Of a stretch of 64,000 nt of DNA, positions 22,990 through 34,885 are shown one piece after another. The stretch's first letter is position 1. Each line of letters starts with the position of its first letter. The notes beneath the pieces are model-generated. The model was not told where the DNA came from and did no database searches. It saw nothing but the letters and a program-made list of their open reading frames with translations. Source of the DNA: Agapetus fuscipes (taxonomy: Eukaryota > Arthropoda > Insecta > Trichoptera > Glossosomatidae); NCBI GenBank assembly GCA_951799405.1, contig OX637334.1, forward strand, positions 8,432,001-8,496,000, given 5' to 3'. The position numbers were made by a program, and so were the translations under genes.

Positions 22990-23260
22990 GAAAACTTACA
23001 CAGCGCCTCTAGTAGGCGTTTTAGCTGCCATACATTTTTGAAATAAAGCTATTCTTGAGTTAAAACGTAATACTTTATGCTTGACGCACAGTACCAAAAA
23101 TGTAAAACATTGCATTTACTCATTTCGATTGCTCAAATCAAAATAATGTATGAAAACCAGATTTCTCTCTAGGTGTGGCGTCGTACATTCCATACATTTT
23201 GATCACGCAATCGAGGTGAGATTTACGCAATATTTTATACTCGAGTAAGGTTACAGGAGT
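22990..23260. mobile_element. Two MITE-D copies
   Basis: 22,990-23,090 (CAGCGCCTCTAGTAGGCGTT, GCCATACATTTTTGAAATAA) and 23,125-23,260 (ATGTATGAAAACCAGATTTC, CACGCAATCGAGGTGAGATT, TACGCAATATTTTATACTCG). Each has the palindromic layout of the family. Confidence 0.65.
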
Positions 23261-23433
23261 TGTTGAGATGCGTCTTTTAAAACCGCCAAAGGCATAAACA
23301 ATGGCGGTTGCCAAATTCTCGCTGTACAACCAAACATAAAATTTTACAATGGAGATACATGGCTTCCCCATCTAGAATTGAAAAACTTAATATAAATTCC
23401 ATCTGCTAATACGTGTAAATTTTATCTCATAAT

Positions 23434-23575
23434 TTAGTCGACGCTATAGCAAAGGAGTCAATACGGTAATTTTGACTAGCCTGTTTAAAATAAAACAACG
23501 ATGCTTCGACTCCCGTCGGACTCCTTGAAAATAACCTTGGTTCTGGTGCAACAGATGTCAATTTGTCATTATAAG
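23434..23575 (+). mobile_element. SINE-C copy
   Basis: ACGCTATAGCAAAGGAGTCA, GTTTAAAATAAAACAACGAT and CTTCGACTCCCGTCGGACTC followed by GAAAATAACCTTGGTTCTGG. It parallels 40,354-40,482 in order and spacing. The tRNA-like character rests on the GACTCCCGTC box-B-like block. Confidence 0.6.
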
Positions 23576-23579
23576 AGTT

Positions 23580-24080
23580 TTAATTTCTTCAATAAGGTCG
23601 GAACATTGAAAAGGGGGTGAAAATAAACCTGCTCATTCGGCCGAATTACTAACAAATCCGGCCGCCAGAGCGCGCTTATCTCTCATCCATACAAAGATTT
23701 TTTATCTGTCAAATCTTTTAAAGGTTAATGCAAAATAAGGTAATACACCTACTAAATTAGTTGAATCTGCGAAATAATTCAAAGAGTATACAATTTTGCT
23801 TTAGCTAAATAAAAAACCAATTTATTATTATAATTATTTAAATCGATGATTTCCATGAAACGTATATCCGAGTTTATTTCAATATGCAAGAAATTCAGCT
23901 TTAAAAGTTATATTACAACAATAAATATTTTCTACAAGTAATATTAGTATTGATGTGTATTTTGTATGTATTTTTAAATGGTATTTGATGAAAAATAATA
24001 AATTGTTACTGTTATCTTTGAAGTTTCCTACCCGCGAAATGCTGCAAGCTAGCAAAAAAGCCTGATTATCGGGAATTTAC
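23580..24080. other. No feature recognised
   Basis: AT-rich sequence with no supported frame or known repeat from this window. Confidence 0.4.
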
Positions 24081-24087
24081 TAGGGGT

Positions 24088-25032
24088 CTATCTATAATCT
24101 AAGTTGCAAGGATATATTCATTCAAAGCTCTCAGATGTATGCCCACAAACAAACACGTGTAGTTCGCGCTTACAAATGCTGATTGTGTACTTACAAATAA
24201 AATCCAAACCTCAAATGAACATAAGCCCTGCAACTCTTGCCGACATTCCCTGAAACAGGGGTGACATTGGCAAAGTGAACCATTTTTTACAGTATGGGTG
24301 GTCAGCCTCATACCAACCTATAAGTCAAGGAATACGAGTAATAAATAACATTTAAGTATAAGAAAACAACAAAACCTTAAAAATAAATCTATACAAAAAA
24401 AGTAAAAAATGTCTTTACCAACATTAAAAATCAGCATTGCAGATTAGCCGCCACTTCTTCCTGTCCTTGCATACTTCTTTCATTTCATCCAGAGTCACAA
24501 CTTTTTTCATACAAGCTCTCCTTTTATTATGACTCTGGATATCCCATTCACTCGCTATTTCGAAAATTTGGTCCATCCATACCTTTCTCGGTCTTCCTCT
24601 TCCACGACATCCATCAATTCTTGTAGCATATACTTTCTTCGTCATTCTTTCCTCATTCATTCTCTCCAAATGTCCAAACCATCTAAGTATACTTCTTTTA
24701 ATCTTTACTTTCACACTTTCTCTTACACCGCATTACTCTCTAACAAAATCATTCCTCACCCTATCACTCCGTCTTTTTCCAATCATACTTCTTAAGTAAT
24801 CCATTTCTACCGTATGGACTTTACTAATCTCACTTTCACTCACCATCCAGGCTTCACTTCCATACATCAGAGTGGGCACTAGTATACCACCGTGCACCGC
24901 CAGTCGAACATTTTTTGAAAGATTCTGGTTTTTGGCGATGCTAGCGGTAGCACCCAGTACGCACCTGCCTTTCATTATTCTTCTTTCAAATTCACCGGTC
25001 ATTCTTCCATCTTTTTCAAACTTACTTCCCAA
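24088..25032 (-). mobile_element. LINE-N copy, 5' truncated, one nonsense codon
   Basis: Minus-strand copy of the reverse-transcriptase C-terminal region. 25,032-24,733 reads MGSKFEKDGRMTGEFERR..., GGILVPTLMYGSEAW..., ending FVRE with a TAA stop where 52.7-53.6 kb has FVREECGV. The frame then resumes through MKVKIKRSILRWFGHLERM and GRGRPRKVWMDQIFEIA to a natural stop. The 3' UTR with L3U follows and the tail is short (CTTAGATTATAGATAG). The YADD region is lost to truncation at 25,033. Confidence 0.9.
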
Positions 25033-25039
25033 GGGTGTT

Positions 25040-25500
25040 ACCTTCTAAGGGTGACGACACAATATTGTCTAGGGATATTTTGAATGTTCGTACCTCATTA
25101 GTAATACATGATTATTTTTGCAACTTACATTACAACTTGTAAACCACAGTTGCAATTTTGAAATGATGACGTAGTTTTTATTTTACTTTTTAATGAGACC
25201 TAATAGCTGTGATTTTCAAAAAAAAAGCAAGGTAAATTATTTGAAAACATAAATTTATTTTGAAACCAAGTAAATTGCCTTCTGTGAAAAAAATAATGTC
25301 TTACTCCATCGCCACTTCACAAAGGTACTTAGTTGGGCATTTTCAAAGAAAACGAACAGGTTTGTATGCATTTTCATTTTTTGGGGTATATTAAGAAGTC
25401 TAGTGAATATAGCCTCTGCTTTAGAGCTTCTGCTTTCTGAGCAGAAGGCTAGGGTTAGAATCTGAGTGTTTTGTATCATGACAAATAAATATCAGCAGGG
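25040..25500. other. No feature recognised
   Basis: AT-rich, with a 74-residue minus-strand frame lacking motifs. Confidence 0.4.
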
Positions 25501-25507
25501 AAAATGT

Positions 25508-25622
25508 TGCAGGTTCACATGCGGCATGTGCAAGCGCGAACTTGTACGTGTCTGCTTATGAGAATGCATATAATGTGCATCTCCAATGTAACATATATTT
25601 GCCACTTAGATTAGATTAGAAA
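25508..25622 (+). mobile_element. L3U 3' fragment
   Basis: CACATGCGGCATGTGCAAGC, GAACTTGTACGTGTCTGC, and a tail CTTAGATTAGATTAG. The 5' half is missing, as expected for 5' truncation during target-primed reverse transcription. Confidence 0.8.
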
Positions 25623-25784
25623 TGCAGTTTACAAATTTATTTCGTTGATCTTCAAAAACGGGTATTGACATCATTTAATAGTAAAACTCGAATTTTATAA
25701 ATAAAACCTTCTTTTTACAATTTAACTCTATTCGCTCTCGGATGTGAGCATTTTAAAACCATCACCATGTTTCTTTCGATGTTA

Positions 25785-25895
25785 TTCACACACATCAAAT
25801 CTCAGCAAAGCTCAGCCGCCACTTAACCTGAATTTTCCATACGATGGCCCATAGATCAGCGAGGGATCAAACGTTTTATGAATAACCCTATTTAT
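25785..25895. mobile_element. MITE-H copy
   Basis: Left end GATGTTATTCACACACATCA and right end GTTTTATGAATAACCC are imperfect inverted repeats. The 63,745-63,865 element has the same ends and shares the interior GCCACNTAACCTGAATTTTC-like block. Non-coding. Confidence 0.6.
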
Positions 25896-26379
25896 ATTTA
25901 ATTAAATATCAATCAATAATAATTACCAACGAGGTCCACACATTTGGCATAGAAAGAAAGTTGTGTCGTCAGGCGGCTAACTAATATTTTGTTGCTGGTC
26001 GACAAGTATCCTCGTTACACAGAATTGTGACGTTTGCTCGCTGAGAGAAAAATAAATTTAGAACATCTGCGCTACAAACGTTCCGAGTCCATTACCTACG
26101 TATTTTATAAATATGTAAAATATACAAAGTGCATGCGCACGCTTTTATAAAGAATAGTTGTTTCACACCCTCTAGACACTGACAAAGTGAGTGATATATT
26201 TTTTAACATTCTGTTGCATAAAAAAAATCTAGAATCCCCACTCAGCTTCAGGGACGTACAACCCAATCATCGAAATGAGGCTGGGTATTGTAGCCAGGGG
26301 TCGTTAATTGCGGTCCGCGGTCGACAGGCTGGAGCCGGTCCACGTAATTACAGGTTGCACTCCCCTGCACGCATCCCAA

Positions 26380-26525
26380 GTATACAACGTTCAAACTCAA
26401 CCATAGGGTTGCTCCAAAAATGTACGGAAACTAAAAGTGCTCACAGCAGGCGCTGCTTTAGATTCGATAGATTTTTTTAAAACGCTATTGTAAAGATGAA
26501 ACGTTCGTTTGTTTACTGATATGTT
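26380..26525. mobile_element. MITE-D copy, diverged
   Basis: AGTATACAACGTTCAAACTC at the left, GCGCTGCTTTAGATTCGATA in the centre, and AAAACGCTATTGTAAAGATG at the right, matching the family order. Confidence 0.5.
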
Positions 26526-26544
26526 TTAAAATCTGTAGTTCTGA

Positions 26545-26780
26545 TGGTGATGGGCTCTGTACTTTAATGGGTAAAGCTAGGGACTTGTAATCGGAAGGTC
26601 GTTGGTTAGATTACCGACGGAGCACAAAAAAATATCATTTAATTTTCAAATATGCTCTTCGCTTCGGTTGAAAAATTCATATATCTTTACCAAAGATCGT
26701 TCACCAGAGATCCATCAGCCGCACAGACACTAGGTTTTGCTAAACAATTGGCGCTCTCTATAGCGACGAACAAGCAAGGG
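26545..26780 (+). mobile_element. SINE-A1 copy
   Basis: Head with a degenerate box A (GGGCTCTGTACTTTAATGGG) and box B (GGTCGTTGGTTAGATTACCG), then ATGCTCTTCGCTTCGGTTGA, CGTTCACCAGAGATCCATC and CTCTATAGCGACGAACAAGC. The promoter boxes carry several changes, so it is probably inactive. Confidence 0.75.
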
Positions 26781-26839
26781 ATGAGGACGTCGTATGAGCT
26801 GCATAGAAAAATACTCAAATAAAAAATTCTAACCTTTTT

Positions 26840-27156
26840 GTCCGGTTAATAGCTCAGTTGGTAGAGTGCTTGCATTCCATGCCGTGAGCTCGGGTTCGAA
26901 TCCCACCGAGGGTGTCAGAAATGATTTCCCGTTTCGGTGTTTATTTCAAACCCAAAATAAAATACCGGCAAGGTTTACTCAGCCTACACAGAGAATGAGC
27001 CCCCTCGGGAGCTGGGAAACCCCCACTTCAACTGAAGTGGTTGGCGGAAGGCCAGCCCCCTTACCTGTAAAGATAAATAGCTTCCACTCGCCGCATGTGA
27101 AACCTTTCGGGGATAACGCAGCAAGAGGTAACACTATATGTGTAGCTTAGTTGCGT
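26840..27156 (+). mobile_element. SINE-B, full length
   Basis: GTCCGGTTAATAGCTCAGTT (box A), GCTCGGGTTCGAATCCCACC (box B), TTTCCCGTTTCGGTGTTTAT, AACCCCCACTTCAACTGAAG, CCTTTCGGGGATAACGCAGC, AACACTATATGTGTAGCTTA, then TTGCG and oligo(T). It is one of four near-complete copies and is useful as a reference for the family. The open frame through it is not a gene. Confidence 0.9.
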
Positions 27157-27640
27157 TTTTTTTTTTTACCTTTTAAAAAAGGTTTTCGTCTTGTTCTCAG
27201 ATGACTATGGAACATATTGGGTATCTTTTTTAATCAACCATTCAAGAAGAAAAATATAAGTGTGATACACAAACCATTAAAATCGAAGTAATTTCCGTCG
27301 AGTTTTAAAACACCCATGCAACGGTATAGTACGAGATTGGATCTCAAATTTTAGATGTAATGGAGGCAGATATGAGATGCGCGTGTTATTTAGAAAACCG
27401 GCTTCAGATCGGAAGTAATGTTTCTCAATAATAAATTATACCTCCCATACTGTGTTCCGCTTGCCTACAAATTAATGTAACAAAAATATTGTAGAAAAAA
27501 ATCAACATGCTTTTCAATCTTTTTAATCTTCATCTTTTTCTTCTTTCAGTATTGAAGATAGGCGATCATCATCATGGCTACCTTTAAATATTCCCATTTA
27601 GAATTTTCTTGGGTGCTTTGTAAAAAGCTTTAAATCAGAT
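27157..27640. other. No feature recognised
   Basis: No supported gene or known repeat. Confidence 0.4.
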
Positions 27641-27862
27641 TCGGTCAAATTTACCTCAGTTGGGTGAATGCTTGCACTTCATGCCAGCAGCTAGGATCCG
27701 ATTCCCATCGAGTATCAAGATAATTTCCCTTTTCTTGTTTATTTAAATCATAAAATAAAATACCGGCAAGATTCACTCAGTCTCCACAATAAATGGGAAC
27801 CAGCTTCGGGAGCTGGGAATCCCCCAATTTCACTGTGGTTCAAAAGTGGTTGGCGTACGGTA
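27640..27862 (+). mobile_element. SINE-B, diverged
   Basis: Head TTTACCTCAGTTGGGTGAAT, then ATACCGGCAAGATTCACTCA, CTTCGGGAGCTGGGAATCCC and AAAAGTGGTTGGCGTACGG. The 3' third is missing. It lies ~500 bases from a much fresher copy, showing different ages. Confidence 0.75.
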
Positions 27863-28504
27863 ATGACATATTATGGTAATGCCAACATTGCAGAAAAAAA
27901 TTGAGCTTCTCTCACACTTGTCAATTTAGAGTGCAGTCACACCAAGAGCATCTATGTTTCCTTTCAACTTATAAAAAAATGTATTAATGAAGGTAGGTTG
28001 AAACACGTACAGCATATTTTTGCTCTTAAATAGTTTTGGATCCATTTATGTTATACGTCAATGGTTTCAGCAAAAATTGGACCAAATTTGACAAAAAAAA
28101 AACGTATTTTGTGACCAAAAATAAAAGTTCAAATTGTGTTCCCACAAAACCTACGCATTTTTTCCTTCAAATTCAGTCGTATGATTCCATACATCTAAAT
28201 TTGTATTCAAGAAGCGTACCTGATGTTAGACAAGAATATTGTAATCATTTGAAATCCATTGGGTATGTAAAAAAATACGGATCCTGAATATGTAATCCAC
28301 GTAAAAATCGAGCATGTTTTAGCCTTCGCATGAGGTAGATTATTTGAAATATAATGAGGTATCTAGTATGAATTCAAGATGTGACTTGAAATGGCCTTCA
28401 TCTTTTTGATTTTCATTTACCATCTTCAACCTTGGTATGATAGCTCAGTATGTGTCTTCTTCATCAATGGACTCCGAACGGTCGTTTAAAATTTTAATTT
28501 TACA

Positions 28505-28985
28505 TAGCGGGCAAACGTCACAGGTCTATGTGACTAACTAACTAGCCTTAATCATCCAATAACAAAATATTATATGGCATTTAATCTAGCAACTTCATCG
28601 GGTGCTCTGTTTCAAATCTGTGGATCTCATGGTTGCAAAATTTTCTAAAGTGTTTTCCTTCTAGTTTCATATTTAAAAAGCCTGGAAACAAGGCGCATCC
28701 TTATGGTGCTGTCTCATAAAGTCATCAACACCCTGTTGGAGAGCTATAGGCTGTATGTGCCAGGCGACTACAGCCGTGGGCGAGGGCATAACTTATTTTA
28801 TATACCGAAAAGCCGTACGGATGTCGTCGCACAGCATCCTGTAACTCGAAGTATAAAACTCTTGAATGAGTCTTATTTGGACATCTTCTATTGCAATCTA
28901 AATAGATTTTAAAAATGACCAGATATTACCTCCCAGCGTGTTGATGGCTGAGAGGGTGCACTATAATTAGGGCAACCTGGACGTT
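28505..28985 (+). mobile_element. LINE-F C-terminus and 3' UTR
   Basis: A 69-residue frame (28,703-28,912) reads HKVINTLLESYRLYVPGDYS..., HNLFYIPKSRTDVV..., VTRSIKLLNE, DIFYCNLNRF. The order of a predicted helix, an 'IPK.RT' block and a final 'D.F...L..F' is what I associate with the C-terminal end of a group of insect LINE proteins. The 3' sequence CCCAGCGTGTTGATGGCTGA recurs at 59.28 kb just ahead of poly(A), supporting a 3' UTR. 28,505-28,580 also resembles 32,045-32,115. It is a 5'-truncated relic. Confidence 0.65.
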
Positions 28986-29359
28986 AAAAATATTTTCACT
29001 TTGCCAATGACGCCTCTGTCTGAAATAAATGCAGGGAACATTTGACAGCCCAATCAGCTGATCAAACGTGACCATCTAGTATCGTTTTCCGTACTAACTA
29101 TACGATCGGTAGATATGTCGAGATTTCTAACCCTGGTAACATCCAATGATGAATTCGAAGCGTTAACCACTAGACTACAACTGGTAATACATTTTTTGAT
29201 TACATTTTACAACATTATCAAACAAATAAACAAAAATATTCAAACCACGTCGCCTTTATTGAGGCCAATAAAATAATTTGTGAATTTCCACGGCTCCCTA
29301 TATTCACATCAAAGAACACAACAGCGACATCTTCAATTACACTTCAAGTAAAATAAAAT

Positions 29360-29520
29360 AACTCAGCATTACCAAAAAATGTATTGAAACTCCAACAATG
29401 CCTCGAGTGAACGTTTTACTTTACATACATTTTTTTGTTTTTTTTTGTTTAGAGCGTTGACTTTCATTCTTGAGTTACGGCAGTAAATTTATATGTCACT
29501 CAGACGTGCTCTGGTTTGAG
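29360..29520. mobile_element. MITE-D copy, diverged
   Basis: CCAAAAAATGTATTGAAACT, GCCTCGAGTGAACGTTTTAC, TACATACATTTTTTTG, then CATTCTTGAGTTACGGC. Layout as elsewhere in the family. Confidence 0.5.
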
Positions 29521-29524
29521 ATTT

Positions 29525-30235
29525 GATTTGACGTTTGTGACGCCATTTTGAATTTCAATGTGAGTTTTTTTTCTTGTGGGAAAATTGATGAAAAACTCTA
29601 CAAAACATATTAAAAGCATTTACACGTTTTTTTAAAAGAAATAAAAAAAAATCTAAAAAATATTTATATCTCTAAGGAGACATGTGTTGTGTGGTGATCA
29701 AGGATAAACTGCAAATTCTTGTGCAACGCTCAAACAAGGGTGTCTCCTGGGCAAGTTGGTTACAATACCAAGGAAACGTCAAGGATAAAGTAGAGTTGAC
29801 AGAAACGATATTTCTAAATTCATTTGTCAACATGGTTCCAGTTAACATTCTATCTTGACTATTAATAGCAGGGAAATTAGTTGACAAAAAAAATATATGT
29901 GGGAGTATTTAGTATCTGCCTACTTACAATTTGTATTTTATATACTAGGAAAAATTATAAAAAATTTGAACGTAATATGAAATTAAAATTATTTTTGTTT
30001 GTGTGGGTATTTTATACGACTACTGGACTTTATTTATCTTCTTGTAACATCTTAAAAATTTTACAAAATATTATAAGTACACCTACAAGAAAAAAACTGT
30101 AATATACATGCCAAGAATTTTTATTAAATAAATAAATTCATTTAAAAATAGTACGGTTATTAGTAGAATCCAGATTTGTATGTTACTTCTATGGGCATTG
30201 TAGATACACGATCTATAAAAATTGGATGGAATGTA
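29525..30235. other. No feature recognised
   Basis: AT-rich. A 71-residue minus frame and a 73-residue plus frame have no motif. Confidence 0.4.
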
Positions 30236-30239
30236 CATA

Positions 30240-30390
30240 GGACTGATTGTAGTCTAGTGGTTAAGGCTTCAGACTAGTAATCAAAAAGAAAAGGTTTCGA
30301 ATCTCAGGAGAGAAAAATAATTACTTTATATAAAAATAAAATGCTCTGCACAGGGTTGAAAAGTTTATCTCCCTTTATCAAAGACCTTTT
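30240..30390 (+). mobile_element. SINE-A 5' part, diverged
   Basis: GATTGTAGTCTAGTGGTTAA (box A), AAAAGGTTTCGAATCTCAGG (box B), and ATGCTCTGCACAGGGTTGAA. The 3' part is absent. Confidence 0.65.
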
Positions 30391-30391
30391 T

Positions 30392-31680
30392 ATAAACTTC
30401 TTCTTACGAAGAGCCCAAATGGTTTGCCTTGGATAGGGAGAAATGGCAAAAAGATGGATTATTTTTTCTGCTAACCAATCCTAGGGTTGAAATAAAAGAA
30501 TAAGGTCAAATATCTATAATCTAAGTTGCAAAGATTTGTGATTAGACTTGAACTCAAGCGTCCGATCAAAAAATCTGAAATTTCTAGAACCATCGACCAA
30601 GCTATATGTTTATCGTTACTTACATGCAGAATACAGCAAGATTGAAAATGCGGCATATTTGCAAATTGCAAGGGTATCAGATGCTCCATAATAATATTGG
30701 GTTACATCATTATTTTTTTCCTTCCGAATACCGGTTTTTGGATCGTTAAGAGTAATCAAGAAGCTCGTTTTGTTTTGGCTGTAGACTCGACCGGGCTTAT
30801 TCATTGAATTTTTGAAACCGAATTTTTGTACGGAAAACTGTCTTATAAACAGATCAGAAGTCTATAATCTATAATATAATTGCACAGATATATTAACATT
30901 TAAAATTTCTATTGCATGCATGCTCACAAACATTTTTTATTAAAAAATTCAAAAATTATGAAAAACTTACAACCTTTTCACACTGCAAGAAATTTATCCA
31001 GCTTGTCTATTGTTTCGGATGAGATCTTTGGGCGAACCATGTGATGATGATGATAATGATAATGATTTTTTTTTCGGTGGTGCCGTTTAATTATCCATGA
31101 CCATCTCAAGGGTGCCATGGTTTTTTGAGTAGAGCATTTTCTTCAATCCTTTTCTAAAGTTAGCTTCCAAAAGCTTCCATACATCCCCATATACTACTAG
31201 ACTTTTGATCCAGCACCGGATAGAACAAAACATAGACAAACTGGACAGAATACATAACGGTTTGAAAAAGGTTATAAATTTTAAAAATACCGCATTCTTT
31301 TAATAAAATTTTAGTCAAATTAAGTGTCCGTGCTTTTGTATAATTATTTTAATAATGAACACAATATATTATGTTAGATATACATCTTAGATTCTCTCAG
31401 ATATACACCCACATACGTAAATATCTTATATAGTGGGTAACCCTCCGGCCATATCAGCTTCATTATAACATTCCATTGCGAGTGTTTTATAGACCGAATT
31501 AAATGGACCGTGAACCGAAGAGGAGAACTTCTTTTATAACGAAATTTGATATGGCGCATGAATAAATAAAAGACATCATAATTACGATGCTCGTATTTCA
31601 AAGCGTACGTATATGGAGTTGTTTGTTGTGTGAGGGAGACTTAAAAAAACGTCTTGGCTTTGAGGTGTTTCTCAAATATT
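30392..31680. other. No gene; possible L3U traces
   Basis: Short TCTATAATCTAAGTTGCAAA at 30,511 and CTATAATATAATTGCACAG at 30,866 look like L3U ends, but the bodies are not convincing. 31,048-31,073 is a GATGATAAT microsatellite. Confidence 0.35.
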
Positions 31681-31683
31681 CTC

Positions 31684-31795
31684 TATCTATAATCGAAATT
31701 GGAAAGATACGAAGATTAAAGAATCGTATTGAATGCACGTCTAGAAGTGGTAACGTGTAAGTGCGCACTTATTTCTGCCGGTTTTCCCTGAAAAA
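31684..31795 (-). mobile_element. L3U 3' fragment, diverged
   Basis: CTATAATCGAAATTGGAAAG, GCACGTCTAGAAGTGG, AACGTGTAAGTGCGCACTTA and GCCGGTTTTCCCTG in minus orientation order. Confidence 0.5.
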
Positions 31796-31796
31796 A

Positions 31797-32000
31797 TGTA
31801 AGAATTGAGTGTCCAGGTTGAAGGAAAGTATCTTGGTTGAAGGACCTGATACTGAGGTTTGGCAGAAGCACAAAATCCCTCTTTTTTGCAGCATTATTGA
31901 AGATGAAATTTTGATATTTTTTAGTGTTGTTTGATATTATGATTGAAAATCTACAGTGAAGAGACACAAGAAGAAGAAGGGGGAACACACTATAGAAGAA
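31797..32000 (+). mobile_element. LINE C-terminal fragment
   Basis: The DNA order AAGAATTGAGTG, CCTGATACTGAGGTTTGGCA, GAAGCACAAAATCCCTCTTT, AAAATCTACAGTGAAGAGAC matches 21,530-21,690 block by block. It is the same LINE C-terminal region, more diverged. Confidence 0.65.
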
Positions 32001-32559
32001 CTTTAAAAAATCAATGGACTCGGCACAAATCATAATTTAGATTTTTTCAGCGTGCAAACGTCACTCTTACATGGGGCTTCGGTTCCTAACAACCAATAAC
32101 AGAATATTTATTTGCTTTTTCTTTAGCAGCCCGACCGCTTCAATCACATTTTTTCCAGCAATTTAAAAGTGAGAGTACAATACACTTGGATATTTTTTTG
32201 CTTTAAAAAAAGTTTGAGGGATTATGACTTCTCGTATTTTGAAGAAATTCAGAAGTCCTCAGTTTTTTAGTAACCTGATACTAAACGTCGTAATTCATTA
32301 AGATGTTGAGGCTACTTGTCAACGCATTATTCAAATTATCAAGTGACTTCATTAGGAGCGCCTTAAAGCCGCTTTCAACGTCCGATTATATCATGATAGC
32401 CCTACAAAATGTCAAGATGATTAAGACGTAAAGTGACACGTCTAATCCATTGTGTTTATGCATAAGGCGTGACCTGACTTCCTTTTTTCCATTTTTTTTT
32501 AAAGAAGATATTCAAAGTAGTAATATTTTTCATTCCATGTAAAATTTAAAAAAGTTCTT

Positions 32560-32930
32560 GAATTGTTTGGTGTGAGGTTGATAACACATCATCTGAAAAT
32601 TCCTCCATTTTGATAATTAAATGCCTGTTTTTGGAGAAGGTCAGCAAGAGTTTGTTTAATTTTTAGAGTTTATTTGTTTTATATATTTTAATGTATTAAT
32701 TTCTGACCACCCATACTTTAAAAATGGTTCCTTTTGCCAATGTCACCCCTGCTTCAGGGAAGGTTGGCAAGAATTGCAGGGCTTATGTTCATTTGAGATC
32801 GGGTTTTTATATTGTAGGTCCATATGCGGCATGTGTTAGTGCGAACTTATACGTGTCTGCTTGTGGGAATGCATTTGATATGAATCTCAAATGATATGCA
32901 TCTTTGCAACTTAGATTTAGATTAGACAGT
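32560..32930 (+). mobile_element. Two adjacent L3U copies
   Basis: 32,560-32,660 is an old 5' half (TTGGTGTGAGGTTGATAACA, AGAAGGTCAGCAAGAGTT). 32,699-32,930 is a well-preserved unit beginning TTTCTGACCACCCATACT, with CCCCTGCTTCAGGGAAGG and ending CTTAGATTTAGATTAG. It lacks the first ~25 bases. Confidence 0.8.
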
Positions 32931-33279
32931 TTATTAAGAAATTGAAGAACAATATCTGTGAGACTTAGATTATTATAGATGAAGTTGATATTGGCCTGTA
33001 AGGGGTATATGCTCTTAAACTCAATCAGTATAAAAAAGGATTTCAAAATTAGATTAGATTATACACAACAAGCCGAGATATCAAATTTTTAATCTAAAAT
33101 CTTTTCACGGCTTGATTTATTTTTCTATTTTTTGTACCTCTGATAGGATTATGAACCTGCGTCGAGTAGTTGGGTGTAAAGAATTGCATTACTAAGCCAC
33201 AAACGTAATTAGTTCCGTGGATAATTTCATAATTCTGAACCAAGGCTAACTAACAATGACAGACAGTTTTTTGATCTGT

Positions 33280-33550
33280 ACTCCAAGTATAAAATACTAC
33301 ACAACTCTCCTCTATGACGTCTTTCAAAAAAATGTGTGAAAACTAAGTCACTCACTAGGGGTGCTGCTGCATCTATCGTACATTTTTCTATCAACGCGAT
33401 CGAGGGGAGTTTACGCAACGTGTTATAATCAGTAATTGAACTTTCCAAAAAAATACATGAAAACAAAACTCTCACTTGAGACGCTGTTTTAGTTGTGAAC
33501 ATTTTTTATTTACGACGTGGTTGAGTATAAGCACAATGTTTTGTACTTGG
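33280..33550. mobile_element. Two MITE-D copies, one in each half
   Basis: 33,280-33,440: CTCCAAGTATAAAATACTAC, ACTAGGGGTGCTGCTGCATC, GAGTTTACGCAACGTGTTAT. 33,445-33,550: TGAAAACAAAACTCTCACTT, GACGCTGTTTTAGTTGTGAA, AATGTTTTGTACTTGGAGTG. They form adjacent copies sharing the same type of terminal box. Confidence 0.65.
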
Positions 33551-33987
33551 AGTGGTGACCAGATGCTCTATCAGCTATCTAGTTTAACAATTGTGCCTAG
33601 TACGCATGGTTGAGTTGAAAGGGGTGGTCGATTTACTAGAACAGAAAGGTTAGTAATGTTTTCAATGGATAAGTACGAAAGTTACTAAAACACATTAAAA
33701 ACGCAAGCCAGTTTGTAAATAATGAAAGGATATGGTAATTGCTATATTAAAGGTAACAAGATAAACAATGCAAGAGAAATATAGAGAAAAGTTGCTGAAA
33801 TCGAAAAAAGTTGTACTTTCAAGAAAATATACGTGACATTATAAAAGAAAATCTAACACAATGTTAGCAAATAAATTGTAAAAATTTCTTTGCTGGTTTT
33901 TGAATTATTATAACTATGTTGTTATTCACATATATTACATGTATAACTGTTTGTTTGTCTAATAAAAAAAAATCTAACACCAAAGAG

Positions 33988-34065
33988 GCTACGCAACGCA
34001 ACTAAACAGCACAAAATATTGTCGTCCCTTTCAGTGTTGTCCCCAAAGGAGATTAATGTGAAAAT
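33988..34065 (-). mobile_element. SINE-B 3' end fragment
   Basis: CTACGCAACGCAACTAAACA at its 3' end and GTGTTGTCCCCAAAGGAG. The TTGCG-type tail (two units, complement CGCAACGCAA) is retained. Confidence 0.6.
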
Positions 34066-34069
34066 TTGT

Positions 34070-34260
34070 AACTCATACATAGGTCGTTTTTCTCATTAAA
34101 CTGTTTTTTCAATTTTTAATTTAAAAAAATCAAATGTTTCCAATTGTCAGATACCTAATGACGCTCTGATGACCGAAAACGTTTGTAATTTTTTAATGAA
34201 AAACAGTGCAATTAAACAATTTTATGATTAAATTAAAACATCTTTTTGTTAAGAATCCTT
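34070..34260. repeat. Hammerhead-like motif with AT-rich flanks
   Basis: 34,160-34,184 reads GACGCTCTGATGACCGAAAA: CTGATGA followed at once by CCGAAA. In Penelope-like elements a hammerhead-type ribozyme core of this form lies near the terminal repeat. Here there is almost no stem II, so activity is doubtful. The flanks have complementary CATTAAACTGTTTTTCA / TTTAATGAAAAACAGTG segments, indicating a foldback of ~130 bases. Confidence 0.45.
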
Positions 34261-34569
34261 GATAAACAGTTATCTAGGGGAAGGCTTAAATTTTATTTTA
34301 TTTATGCAATGACGTGTTTTTATTTTATTTACGTATCATATCATCAAAGATAAACTAACTGACTAAGGCACTAGCTTTTCTATCCACCCCTGTGTGAACA
34401 AGGCATATCTGAGAATGCAAGTAAGAGGAATGACCACAGCTCGGATGGCGTTTTGCTTTATTTTATAATCAAACTTTTATTATTGGAGCATTACAGTGTT
34501 GAAAGTCAAGGTAATATGACTTTTAACAATGACAATGTAGTAGCTGTGGTTTTTACACTTGAACGCTAA

Positions 34570-34885
34570 GAGCTGGTATGAGACTAACCACCCATTCTGT
34601 AAAGTTTCTGTCACTTCTGTTTCAGGTAGGATATTCAATAATTGCAGGCTTTATGTTCATTTGAATTTCGGATTTATATTTTGTAAGTAACATGCCTCTG
34701 TTACAATCATCCCAATGTCACTTTTTTCAGGAAAGACTGAAAGAGATGCAAGAGTTTAATTTATAAATTTTACATTTATTGTGTAAGTACTCTTGCAGCA
34801 TATTTCTGCACAAACTTGCACGTGTTTGGTTGCATTGAATGTTAATCTTAAATGTTAAGTGTCTTTACAACTTAGATAATAGATT
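34570..34885 (+). mobile_element. Two L3U copies, diverged
   Basis: 34,570-34,700 reads AGCTGGTATGAGACTAACCA, CTGTTTCAGGTAGG, TTGCAGGCTTTATGTTCATT. 34,712-34,885 restarts within the unit (CAATGTCACTTTTTTCAGGA) and runs to CTTTACAACTTAGATAATAG. Possibly an old tandem pair. Confidence 0.65.

Noticed and set aside
28990..29040. Short L3U-like string TTTTCACTTTGCCAATGACG
   Set aside because: The match is under 30 bases and cannot be extended with confidence.
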